A stretch of 64,000 nucleotides of DNA. It comes from Zeus faber (taxonomy: Eukaryota > Chordata > Actinopteri > Zeiformes > Zeidae). Below the pieces are notes generated by a model. The model saw only the letters and a list, made by a program, of their open reading frames with translations, ran no database searches and was not told the origin of the DNA. Positions 24,505 through 36,300 of this stretch are shown in pieces. Position numbers and translations under genes: made by a program. Where the stretch lies: contig OY482866.1 in assembly GCA_960531495.1 (NCBI GenBank), positions 18,387,346 through 18,451,345 on the forward strand. Reading direction: 5' to 3'. Within the stretch, counting starts at the first letter, position 1. Every line of letters begins with the position of its first letter.

Positions 24505-25877
24505 CAGTTTCTCCTGAGCGGGCGAGATGGTTTTAGCCCAGGAGCAGATAGACACACGTCATGCCACGGCTCCTATCCGGAATGTGTGTTGGGATTGGGG
24601 TTCTAGGTATGCAGCCACTCTGATCCCAATCGCCTAGATGCAGGTCTGGCGTGGCAACTGTGGAAGAAATTCTTCCGCAATGATCAGTGAGGTTAATCTG
24701 CCCGCTACAAAACGGAGAATATTCAAGATTATTTATTTTGCAGAATAAAGAGGGGATTCAGGACTGCTCCAAAGCAGCGCTCGGATCAATCTGATCTCAC
24801 AGAAAAAGACAGGAGGCTTTATACAGGAAAAAAGGGTGTGGTTTGGGTCAGAGGTCTCTGACGAGTCTGCCCCCCCCCCCCCGCCCCCCCCGCCATTGTC
24901 TTTCGGGGTGCCCCCCATAACTGTCTTCCTGGGTGCCCCCCTTCCTAGACAATGGAAATAACAGGTACTTGGAAACTTGACCTGGCAGAAGCGGGTTGCA
25001 TGACAATGTACTTCTAGGTTCCCCCTCATCTCTATAGAAGGTAAAAAAGCCAAGTGTGATCTGATTCTTTCATATTAGAATTGACATTGTAGGAGCAAAA
25101 CATTTCTCTTTACATGAACTCTGGGGGGTTCCCGGGGGGACAGACACAAATGTTTAAAAACCCCCTTTTGGAGGTAGAGGCCTTTGTCCTCATTCAAAAT
25201 AGTTGATCGTAATAATTTTTCTCTCACACTGCTCAAACCACCAGGTGTATATACACATATATATATATATACCAAGTCTTATGCATGCCTGCCTTCAATG
25301 ATCAATTTGGGGATTTCTACTGCAAGGTAAGCATAAAGTGTAAAATTCAAACAGTTTTCTTTTCTCGCCGCCTGACCTCCTCAGCGGCTCCTTTCTGATT
25401 AACACACGTTTGCAACAGCTTGAGCATGGAACACGGGGAGTTAATAAAATAAAATGACTGTATTGAAACGTTATCGCAGTGTATTGTAACGTCCCACGTT
25501 TCCCTCTCCCTCGTGCAGTATCAGACTAAAAGGCGGGAAGACTTTGTGCCTGGACCCAAACACAAACTTAGCGGAAAAAGTGCTGGCGGTCTTCAAGCGG
25601 TATGTTCAAAAATAATAATCAAATACAAACTCATCCCAGGTTCAAAGTGCTGAAAGGGCAGCGTGTGATTGTTTTTGGTAATCCACCCATTGTCTCAATC
25701 GTGTCTTCTCAATTGTTTTAGGTCGCGTTGGTGTCAACGTATGCATTATGTTCTAACTGTGGAAGTAAAAGCCTGCGTGCTCAGTTTTGCTTTGCCCGCA
25801 GAAAGAAGCAGAAACCTGACGCAGCCAGACACGCCCACGGACACGTCCACGGACGCACCGGGCACCGACGGTTATGA
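23419..25877 (+). CDS. CXC chemokine A (complete, 4 exons, about 118 aa)
   Basis: Exons: 23419-23485, 23587-23719, 25519-25599 and 25802-25877, total 357 nt. This is a secreted ligand for G-protein-coupled chemokine receptors. A Leu-rich signal peptide (residues 1-22) precedes a short N-terminus and the CXC pair Cys32-Ile-Cys34. Cys61 and Cys77 complete the four-Cys pattern. The residues before the CXC motif are VPR, not ELR, which fits the CXCL9/10/11-like or other fish non-ELR groups; the exact orthologue is not assigned. The IIRLKGGKTLCLDP strand and NLAEKVLAVFKR helix are typical. The tail (RKKQKPDAARHAHGHVHGR) is unusually basic and His-rich. Exon 2 has a CAGCAG acceptor that may add or drop one Ala. 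Exons 1-2 are duplicated upstream. Confidence 0.88.
24020..24092 (+). mobile_element. tRNA-derived SINE fragment, unit 2 copy (chemokine A intron 2)
   Basis: B-box GGTTCGATCCC at about 24045-24055. Confidence 0.6.
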
Positions 25878-26393
25878 CGTCCTTTCTTTTGTTCGGCTTG
25901 GTCCAAGCAAAACGCCGTCGACGGCCCTGCGTGGATTTCGAACCCAGATGTTGGAGCCAAAGTTCCCCCCGCAGCGAGGTGGCGCCATCACCGCGTCTCG
26001 ACGGAAATCCAGTGAAAGCCCCGCGTTTTTTGTCTTTTCTTTCACGGTGAATTTTGTTTGTTCCTTTTGTTTTCGTTCCTTTTTTTTTTTTAACTCATTG
26101 GTGAAGTGTTGGTGATGGTGAAGTGTGTTATCGCCCGGCTCCCTGTGCCGCAGCTTGGCGGCGAACAAAACAATGAAAGCGCGCAGAGTGCACTGTTGAC
26201 CCCTCTCTTGGCGTCACTGGAATTCACCCTATTCTCAGTACGTTGAGGAAGTGTGGAAATCAATCAGTTGATTAGTCGAGTGAAGTTGTTTAACCACAGC
26301 ATTCATACACAAAGAACAACCTGAGAGAAACAAACATCCCCTTAAATGATATTGTCCCAATTACTGACATGTGGAAACCTTGAAATGAGGCTT

Positions 26394-26551
<158 letters not shown>

Positions 26552-27972
26552 CTGTATGGGAAGAACTTGACGCTGAGTCATAAGACGCTTTCATTCTGGT
26601 CTGTCATGGGTTTGCATGCAGTAAGAGCGAAATCAAGGATTAAAATGCACAAAATACCGCTTTCACAGCCTGTGGCTCTGGGGCTGTGAGTTAAGGATGA
26701 AGGATGAGAATATTATTACTGTATTGTTAATCACAAAAACATTATTTAATGCTGTTTGTTGGGGTCGAATCTCTTGCCGTTGTGGACGATAATTTCCTTT
26801 ATTTCCTTCATTCACTTTCACATTTTTGCGGAAACGGCCCGATTGCGTTTTTAAAGTTTTTACATCTGTTCAAAGTTTGTAAAATACTTTTGAGAGTGAG
26901 TTTGTGGCCAATTCTCCGACCACGCGCCGGCCAAGCGGCGTATTCAGGGACCTCTGGCACAGAGACACAGAAGACGGGGTTGTTAACACCAGTTTATTGT
27001 AGAGAGTGCGCGTCATGATGGAGGCTCCTCTCCTGAGTGAGTGTGGGGGTGGAGGTTTTACCTGTTGCGTGTAAGACCGACCAACGAGCAACAGGCGTGC
27101 AGCCACACTGATCCTGGGTCCACCAATGACCTCCATCCAGGACAGGTGTGGCAGCTCAAACCACACCATCGCCAAACCACACAGTTGTTTGCTGTTTTTC
27201 TTCTTCAAGGCGAAATGTTAGAAACAAGGTTCTGCACCAACACGTCAGGCTTTAGCGTCGTCGCGCCGAAACCAAACTTTCCGGCGGGGGGAGGGGGACG
27301 CGTCGGGAGTGAAACCACAGAATTCTTCAAACAAAAGGGGAGTCAAATCATTGATCAGGTTCTTTCCTCTTTCCAAGTGAACCGTCCGCTTGTGTAACTC
27401 CTCTCTGAATTTCCGTGATCCTTCCAAGCGCTATCACGGGAAGCAGATCTCCACCGTTTCTAAGGAAAACCAAAGAATTCACGCTGAAAACGCCACCAGG
27501 AATATATAACCAGGTGGAACATATATCAACATAATGGACGCGTATGTCGCGTAACAACAACTTTCGTAGAGGAGAAATGATGGATTTGTCACTGTTGCAG
27601 TACTTAGCGCGATATGACGACTGTGCATTATTATCACGTTATAAATGTACAAAAATATATTTTATAATAATAAAAAAGGATTTTAACTCGCAATTTCTTC
27701 CGGTTGAGTCGCCTCCAATTTATTTGATTTCACTTATTTGTTATATCTTTATACGTACGCCTGTATATTTTGTGTTTCTTTATTTTTGTTGCTGTGCGGC
27801 ATTGTTTTTCTCTGCTTGTAGTTTATATCATATTTCATTTTTATTTATTCGTAATGGTAATTTTTTTGTTTTTTTTATCTTCGTGCACTACAATGCATCA
27901 ACTACACCATGACGACACCATATTACCTGGTCATTAATATTGTACTCTGCGCAACAAACTAATTCGGATTTT

Positions 27973-27974
<2 letters not shown>

Positions 27975-28026
<52 letters not shown>
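27975..28026. repeat. (CA)n microsatellite
   Basis: CA run ending in CATACATACATC. Confidence 0.95.
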
Positions 28027-28030
<4 letters not shown>

Positions 28031-28357
28031 TACATCAGCAGCAACAATAACAAACAACAGAATAATATGATAATCATGTGAATGTGAAAAAGTCTTTACG
28101 TCAGGGATTATTTTGGTTCATGTGGTCGTAACCCCTGATAGTTCTCCTCATGGTTCACGGTGGAGATTGTTTTTTGTTTTTTTTGTTGTTTGTTTTTTTC
28201 TATCATTTAAATCAAGAGTTGTGACAATATACAGAAACCTCCCGAAAACCCCAGCGGGGCCTCTGGACCGACCCTGAACCTGCCCTGGCGTCCCATGACC
28301 GACCTTCTGCTTCTTCTACCACAGCCTCCGTGAGGAGCACATGATTGTTATGGGATG

Positions 28358-28364
28358 TATAAAT
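28358..28364 (+). promoter_or_regulatory. TATA box of chemokine B
   Basis: TATAAAT lies 78 bp upstream of the ATG at 28436, the same spacing as for chemokine A. Confidence 0.6.
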
Positions 28365-28435
28365 TCAGCGGCGTGTAGCAACGGACCACAGCTCGACCCG
28401 GCTCTGATACCGACGTGACGGGAAAGACGACCAGC

Positions 28436-28915
28436 ATGAACCTTCTCCTCCTCCTCGTGTCGTTTCTGGTCTTGGCCTCCGTCCTCGTCAACGGTGAGTA
28501 CAACGCGCGGCGAGGTTCCTCGCTGAGATCAATAACGCAGCAGTTTTTGGAGGCTTTTGTTATTTTGGCTCATTTTTGATCTGTGTCGTTAAGGGAAGTG
28601 GACTGGGGAAAGAAAAAAAAAACCCATCTGTGTCAATACCAGAGAAGAAATGGCGAAATTGCATAGTCAGCGATGCAGTGTAAAGCCACAATGTGCTTTC
28701 CACAGCATCCTGAATGATAATAACAGACAAAATAATCCTCACCTGGTTGGACCGAGGCTTTTGATCAAGGTTCACTCAGGATAATCTCACTCTCTAAGTT
28801 ATTCAGTAACAATAATAATAAAAAAATAAAATAAAATAAAAATAATAATAATAATAATTGTCATAATAATAGAAATAATAATAATAGTCGTAATAATAAT
28901 AATAATAATAGTAAC

Positions 28916-28956
<41 letters not shown>

Positions 28957-30626
28957 TAGATGCAGGCAGCAATACACAGGGTCCAGTTTATTTATTTTGG
29001 GTACGTGTCACAATTTATTTTTTATTTATTTTCTGAAATGCATCAAAATTGACTGAACTTACAAACATCATATAATTATGTTCATGGAATTCCATTAATC
29101 AAACTGTCATGACATCACGTATGAAGTGTTCCCATTTCAAACAGACGTCAAGTGTTGATTTTAACTTCTAAAGTGACATCATTTGTATCATATGAGATAG
29201 GTCAGTTTTAAATAGCAGTTCTAAATAGCTGAGCTTACAGTCCTAATTATGTTTGTAAGTTGTAAAGTAGAGTAATTTGGAAATGAGGACAAGAAATGAC
29301 AGGACAAGTCGGATAATTGTTTTATTAAACAGTTGTCCAAAACAGCTGGACAACATAATCGAACAAATATCACCGTATTTATAAAGATCGCACAACAAAT
29401 AATAATTGTATATTATTAAAATGGCAATCTTAAGTTAAAAAAAAAAATTAAAATGGACAACTTGTATGAAACTGTCAGAAAAACAGTGTTTATAAACATT
29501 GTGTATATGTAATTGTTTAACATAAAAAAAAACAATGATTGGGAAGTAAATTTTTATAATGACAGCTTGGCATTTGTGATGCATGTATTACACAAACCAA
29601 GCCATCTTAACAAAGGTAACTAAAGAAATTATTCACCTTCGTTTCAATTTTTGTTACCATTACCACCGGTAACGTCGGTCACCATCTTGTTGTTGCTGTA
29701 CCTGACACAGAAGAAGGCACCTGAATGTTAGATTAAACACAATTAGTCTTGTTGGCAATTCTGTTTTTGCTAAATAATCTCGACCTGGAACATTATTATT
29801 TATTCTACCAGACTTTTCCATATCCTGATATAGATTGTTTCCTTTAATTCAAACATCGTCTGAGGTCATTTTGGGTCCATGTGCAAACATATTTTATGTT
29901 GTTCTTAGGAACTGCTGTTAAACTCATAGCCTCACGTTGTTTATTTCTGGAGTATACAAATTGTACATCATCCTGGTGAAATCAACCTCTTAACACAGAT
30001 ACAGTACGTATGGGGAATCAACTCTTACATTGGAAGTTTTTCCATCAGTGTTTTTTTACCAGTATTTTTCTTTTCAACTTTTTTTTTGAATATTGTGACT
30101 GACCTTGACAACTGATTTTTTGGACAGTGGCTTCTTTATTGTTTTAATTTTTTCGGCTATTGAAAACATTATTCCACAGGAAGTCGTCACCACGTCGAGT
30201 CGAGTCCATGAATGTTGTGGGAATGAATGATGCATTTTATGTACTAGGAATACACTGGAAAACTAGTACCCGGAAAATTGTAATTACTCAAAGAAAGAGG
30301 TCAACGCGTTTCGCATTTCATGGAGCCGTAACCCATCGGGAAATGGAATCCACAGAAAGGCGTCGGGGGCTGCGTGATAAAACGATGTCGATAATTTTCA
30401 CGAGAAATTTTTCCACGATAATGATGATAAATTTGAGAATTATCATCCTTCCAGAGACACCGTGAGGCAGGACTCTGTGGATTATTATAGCATTATTTTA
30501 GGTGTAATGCTGACAGCGACAGCGCCACCTGATTCTACGTTCCATGGGAACTCGAAAAATTATTATATTTATTAATATTATTATTATTATATTTGTGTTA
30601 TTTATTTGTTTATGTATTTATTTATT

Positions 30627-30684
<58 letters not shown>

Positions 30685-30696
30685 TTTGATTATTTA

Positions 30697-30731
<35 letters not shown>

Positions 30732-32202
30732 CATATGTATTATTGTTATATTTTCAGATTAATTATTATTTTATTGTTATTTATATATATTTTTTAATTT
30801 ACACAATTGTATTAATAGTTATTGCTAACAGTACTCTGCTCCGGGCTTTGCGCTCCGCAGGGATGCCTCCGATCGGCAGGGAGTACAACACCCACTGCCG
30901 CTGTCAGCAGGTGGAGTCCAGGATCATCCCTCCGGACGCCCTGAGGAGCATCAAGATCTACCCCAGAGACGCCCACTGCCACGACACGGAGGTCGTGTAA
31001 GTAGAAAAGGCCAAATAGTTGCCACGCACAACCTTAATCGCGAAGTGGATACTCTTAAAAATTGCGCCCGCAATAACGCTGGATTTACCGTTGACCCTTT
31101 TGACTCTCCGTAGAACCGTTAAACGTTCACTTTCCCTTCGTGATGAGAGGTTCGGTTCTTTACGAGTGACTCGGTAAAAATAAAGGATGCGTTCGGTTTT
31201 TCCGACTCTTCGTTCGTTTGGTTCCGTGAGAAGAGTCAGAAGAGTCGGTTCGACGCTGCGCTGCGAATGGAATTCTCACAAGAATCATTTAACGGTGTAT
31301 TATGAATATTATTTATTGGTGGTTATTTTTGTATTATTATTTATTAGGAATACTTATTGAATATTTACTGATTCAAGGAAGAATGCAAAGTGTAAATCAG
31401 CCAGTCCCATTCCATATGAACTATGAAAATCCTCAATAATTATTTTCTGTTAAAGCTGCGCGGCCCGAGGCGACTTGAATCGCAAGCGTCACTGTCTCGG
31501 TTCGGCCCGAGTCCGTAACGAGCGGCCCGCCTGCCGCAGCGACCCCGCTCCCGACTCAGTTCAAACACATTTGTTCGCGACGGACGAATCGTTTGCGAGT
31601 CTTGCAGCAACCCTTTCCACGTTTTGGGGGGAGAAGCAGCTGCAACCTGCTGCTAACTCCCGCGCCAGGGACCCTGTTTACACCTGTCCGTCTGCCTGTC
31701 TGTCCCACTGTTTGTCTATCCGTCTTTCTGCCTGTCCGTCCCTCTGTCCTCAGATTGACCGTACCGTGATGACACCTGCGTTCGCGCACCTGATTTCCCC
31801 CCCCGCGATCAAAAGCGATATCGTCGGTCCCATAATTACACTAATATTCGCGCACTTCATCGCTCTCTCTCTCTCTCTCTCTCCAGCCAGAAAACAGGTT
31901 TATGAAGTTGTATCTATTTATTTTTATTCTCATCACTTGTTATTCATCATATTTTGCGGAGAGGCCCTTGTCAGTCTCCCCAGGTCGACCCCACTCCCTG
32001 CTTTGCACCTATTTATTTTATTTTTTATTTTCTTTAACTTCTATTCCACTTTTCATTTGTTTCTCTCATCTCTTTGTCTGTTCTGCTCCTTGGCAGCGCC
32101 GGGCTGGTGGGAGGGGAGAGGATCTGCCTGGACCCTCGTTCGCCCTGGGTGATCAAACTGCTGCGCTTCATCTTCCGCAGGCCGCAGGACGCTCCCAAAT
32201 AA
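28436..32202 (+). CDS. CXC chemokine B (complete, 3 exons, 99 aa)
   Basis: Exons: 28436-28493, 30861-30996 and 32097-32202, total 300 nt with a TAA stop. A 20-residue Leu/Val signal peptide is followed by GMPPIGREYNTHCRC, so the CXC pair is Cys32-Arg-Cys34, with Cys59 and Cys75 forming the other disulfide partners. The tail GERICLDPRSPWVIKLLRF is typical of fish CXCL8-like/GRO-like chemokines that lack ELR. Such ligands recruit leukocytes. The last exon is read straight through to the stop, whereas CXCL8-type genes usually have a fourth coding exon. A CAG at the expected place (in the RFIFRR codons) is not used. Intron 1 (2.4 kb) carries old repeats and an (ATT)n array. The exact orthologue is not assigned. 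Confidence 0.88.
28803..28955. repeat. (AAT)n microsatellite
   Basis: Interrupted AAT/ATAA array. Confidence 0.9.
28925..29945. repeat. Old diverged copy of intergenic blocks from 7.2-9.4 kb
   Basis: Two colinear blocks in chemokine B intron 1 resemble the PARP14-chemokine A intergenic region. 28925-29720 resembles 7190-7450, including the GCAGCAATACAC block and the ACCATTACCACCGGT block. 29795-29940 resembles 9255-9390 (TTCCTTTAAT, AACTGCTGTTAAA). By eye similarity is about 75-85%, far older than the 10 kb duplication. Confidence 0.6.
30597..30742. repeat. (ATT)n microsatellite
   Basis: ATT units with interruptions, about 120 bp upstream of chemokine B exon 2. Confidence 0.95.
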
Positions 32203-32543
32203 TGACGCGTAAACGCTGTAACGATCCAGAGTGAAGACTCAAATATATTATAGAAATATATACAACATGTACAGTGTAGGAAGCCCCTCAATCAAATGCA
32301 AGGGTGATATGACGTCTTTATGGGGGGAAAAAACACTGATATTCTTTGGCGGTTATACAGGATTCCTGTTATTTGTCTTCACTGTTTTAGAATTTCCTTT
32401 CCCAAGTCTGAGCAGAAGTAAATACTAAAATGTGATAATGATCAAAATATGTAGCAAGTATGTAGCAAATATGTAGCATGTCATTGTATTTCCATGAGCA
32501 GATCAAAGTAAGCTGAATTCTGAATTGAAGTGACACTTTTCCT

Positions 32544-32549
32544 AATAAA
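32544..32549 (+). terminator. Possible polyadenylation signal of chemokine B
   Basis: AATAAA about 340 bp after the stop codon, the first one that fits. Confidence 0.4.
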
Positions 32550-32640
32550 TGATTTAAAAACACCTTTAACCCTAAAACATGAACTGTTGTTTGGTCGGTG
32601 TTATGTGATTAAAGTCCTCAGTGGTACTCACTAAAATGAT

Positions 32641-32662
32641 CATATATATATATATATCTCTA

Positions 32663-32722
<60 letters not shown>

Positions 32723-32740
32723 GATATAGATATATATATC
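32641..32740. repeat. Compound (TA)n(CT)n(TA)n microsatellite
   Basis: Alternating AT runs flank a CT run; the first half is nearly a mirror of the second. Confidence 0.9.
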
Positions 32741-33017
32741 GGAGTTAGTTCCACAATAACTACTACTGTTTATCAATCCATTTTTTGTTTATTTCATGTC
32801 TTGTCAAATTTTGTCCGCAAACTGCAAACTTCAATCAATCAACGTATAAAACCAAGATTTTGTGTTACATATAAATGACATTTATGTGGAGTCTTCTAGG
32901 ATGTCGCCACTAGATGGCACCGGTTCGCGTGTGGAGGGGGGTCCACAGATGACTACAACGAATTAACACGAAAAAGCGAAAAAATTTGTTATTTTGGTTT
33001 GGTTTTAATATGAACAC

Positions 33018-33019
<2 letters not shown>

Positions 33020-33052
<33 letters not shown>
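33020..33052. repeat. (GT)n microsatellite
   Basis: Short GT run downstream of trmt10b. Confidence 0.9.
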
Positions 33053-33055
<3 letters not shown>

Positions 33056-33334
33056 AGGGAGGGAAAGGGGGGTCCACAATTAAAAAAATAAACAAGATAG
33101 GAACGACTGACACAGAAGCGTTTAATCTCAATACAAAACAAACTGATTTGTTTAAAAAAACGAGGACGACTCACATTCAGAACATGTGGCATTATCAGCG
33201 CCATGGGTATTCCCAGGACGTCCCCCGGAGGGAGGAAGGTGAAGGAGGTAACGTCAACTTCTTGACATTTCACAAATGTTTTCCATGAAACGTAACGGCC
33301 GCCTGTCATTACTTCTTCACCCAAGTCTCTGGTG

Positions 33335-36300
33335 TCACCGGTTCCTCCCTCCCACAGGGCGGGGCCCGGGGCCCCAGGGCCCCGGGGCCGGAGCAACCAC
33401 GTAGCCCTTCCCCCGGGGGAAGGCCGCCTCCAGGCCCGAGCTCCAGCTGCCGGTGTCGCAGAAGGTCAGCAGGATGTCCAACACTGTGGGCGGAGGGAGG
33501 GAGCGAGAGAGGTAGAGAGAGAGAGAGGGGTAGAGAGAGAGAGGGGAAGAGAGAGAGAGAGAGGGGTATAGAGGTATAGAGAGCTAGAGAGAGGTAGAGA
33601 GAGGTAGAGAGAGAGAGAGGGGTAGAGAGAGCTAGAGAGAGGTAGAGAGAGAGAGAGAGGGGTATAGAGGTATAGAGAGCTAGAGAGAGGTAGAGAGAGG
33701 TAGAGAGAGGTAGAGAGAGAGAGAGGGGTAGAGAGAGCTAGAGAGAGGTAGAGAGAGAGAGAGAGGGGTATAGAGGTATAGAGAGCTAGAGAGAGGTAGA
33801 GAGAGGTAGAGAGAGGTAGAGAGAGAGAGAGGGGTAGAGAGAGCTAGAGAGAGGTAGAGAGAGAGAGAGAGGGGTATAGAGGTAGAGGGAGAGGCTCTGA
33901 GGCTCTTCTCTGGAACTAAGACGAAGCTAAAGTTTGTCTTCAATTAGATTGAAAATAGATGGATTATCCATCTATTCTTCAATCTACATACGTATCCATC
34001 CATCCATCCATCCATGGGGAGGTAGACAGGTACAGAACAAAGGCAAATTCATGGGTAGATGTTAGAGAGAAATTGCAATGTCACAGCAGCTCACATCAAA
34101 AACAGACCATAATAAAAAAAAGGACGTTAACAACAATATAAATGACATTTAGCTGGGGGGAAAAAAAACGGCAATATACAACATAGCTAAGGATAAGCTG
34201 GACGATAAAACAACACTGAATGTACAATAAACAATAAAGAGTTAAACAATAATATTGAAAGAAACCTACAACAACAAATAAACGATAAATGTAAACCTAA
34301 CAATCAACAAAAGGCAATAAAACAGCGGAGGATAGCATAGGGACGAGTATGCGCTTGAATCAAATACATCAAACGGCTCTTTCTTATAAAGTTTTTTTTT
34401 TTGTTGTTTTTTTTGGGGGGAAAGCAAAAAAATCTGACGGATTCACACTTTAAACCTCCCTGCAGGTCGCTGGCGCTCACCTTGGTTGATGGCCAGGATC
34501 TTGCTGTGGAAGTTCTTGGCGTTGGCCGTCTTCGCCATGTGCTCGTCGATGGGCAGCCGGGCCGTCTGCACGCCCAGCTCGCCGGCCCGCAGGTAACTCA
34601 CCTTCTGGGATGTCGACCCACGTGAGAAATTCATGTTTTGTGTGCATTTCTCGGGGACTCAGAGCGACCCGGGGGGCGCCACTGGCCGGGGTTGTACTTC
34701 AAGGGAAAACCGGCCCTTTTGTTTTGTTTTCCCCCTCGTCATCCCGTTAGAAATAGCTCTCTGATGATCTATTTAATTCGGTTTCATATTTTGGACGTAC
34801 ATTTGTGTGGATTAAGCGTCGTGATTTGAAAAAAAAAGATTTGCGGACGGGATTTATCAATATGTCATCACCACGTAGCGGGCCACGTTAAATTGCCCCG
34901 GCGGCCGGGATATGGACCCCGGGCCCGCAGTTTGGGACCCCTGCCTTCGTCTGCTTCATGTGCAGAACGATGGTGTATTTAATTTGAGCTCAATGACAAA
35001 CTAGACTTTATTCCGAAATTCATCCAAAAGACGACCGGTCGCAGTTTAAATTTGAATGAATGCATTTACCTTCTGGATGCTCTCGTCCACAAGCCCGCCC
35101 AGGATGTAAACCTTGTCGGCATCCACACTTTCCAAGGCTGAAACAAATGATCAAAAAATCGATAGATAAACGATGAAAAATGTTTTCCAAAAATGATGGA
35201 ATGAAAACGCTAAGCCTCAAAGGAAAACCATTATGATTAATATTTAACTTGCGTTAGAAGTACTTTCAGCATTTTTCTGTCGTTACATTAGTATGACTGT
35301 ATGTACTAGGTGGTCACAATTATTACATAATTGCCCGATCGCAATTTATTTGACCGGGGGGGCTCCCTCCGCTGGCCACTCTGGGTATTATAACTCAGAC
35401 CTAAAACCCATTTTCTTTAGACGCAAGTGTCCTCCTCACGTTGAAAATGTTGTCGATCTGTAAGCCGCGCGAGTTATACACAGTAGATGACACACATGTC
35501 TGTACAGCGTCTAGACTGTCTGTCAAAGTGACCTTGAGCCGAGACGCTGAATCCCGATCGTGACACCTTTCGTTGTGCGGGAAGACACATTTCAAATGGA
35601 TTCGGTGTCAGTCTCAGCTCTCCAACTCAAAAACAAACAGTTGAGCCGCGATCGTTTTTGTTTCGGGGGGGGGGGTTGGTCGCTCAAACCTCGCTCGGCG
35701 TCCGGGCTGAGGTAGATGATTTGCTCCGGGGGGAACAGGTCCAGACAGCTCCGTTCTGTGACGTCCATCTGGGGGAACGAGGCGTTTGGGAAACACTGCA
35801 GATACAGCTTTGGGGCGTCGCACGGATGACTCAACGCAAAACACGAAATGCAAATGGAATAATGACGGACGTGAACGAGAAGAAAGTATTTAAACACGGT
35901 GAGAGCGAGTTCCCAGAGCTTTACTTGCACGCGCCTGCAAACACGTTTATTACCATGATATGTTTTCGCGTTCCCTATTTTAATTGTTCGTTTGCCTTCT
36001 TTCTTATCATCTCAAATTCGTCTTTTTGTTTCTGGTACCCCCTGCCCCACGTGAAGCACGTTGGAGCACAAACGGTTTGTTTATTTCGATGCATTTGCTC
36101 TGATCCGAGGCGCTGACGGTGTGGTGGAGGAACTGACGGTGTAGTGGAGGAATCCGTCGTTCATGCGCAGACACCCCCTGTGGAGGCGACTGTCCTCCTT
36201 CAGGTCGCCGAGGAACAGGTGGAAGGGGCGGCTGGCCTTCCTGTTGCAGCCGTGCAGCCTCCGCAGCTGGCCCGCCAGGCGGCCGATCTCCTGCGGCGGG

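Larger units (their letters stand above)
15474..25469. repeat. Tandem segmental duplication, unit 2 (about 10 kb)
   Basis: The unit begins with 66 nt copied from PARP14-like exon 3 (15474-15539 = 4938-5003). It then skips 513 bases of the source (5004-5516), leaving a junction near 15540, and is colinear with unit 1 to 25469. After that point unique sequence continues into chemokine exon 3. A filler of about 18 nt (15456-15473) with an internal direct repeat (ATTGTAGTCTGTATTGTAG) lies between the units. Confidence 0.93.

Noticed and set aside
33680-33943. Ser/Leu-rich minus-strand protein with apparent signal-like repeats
   Set aside because: Translation of the GA/CT array in trmt10b intron 7.
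36111-36137. Second donor 20 bp downstream in trmt10b exon 4 (a small tandem copy of GGTGTGGTGGAGGAACTGAC)
   Set aside because: Using it would add 20 nt and break the frame into exon 5; the first donor keeps phase.
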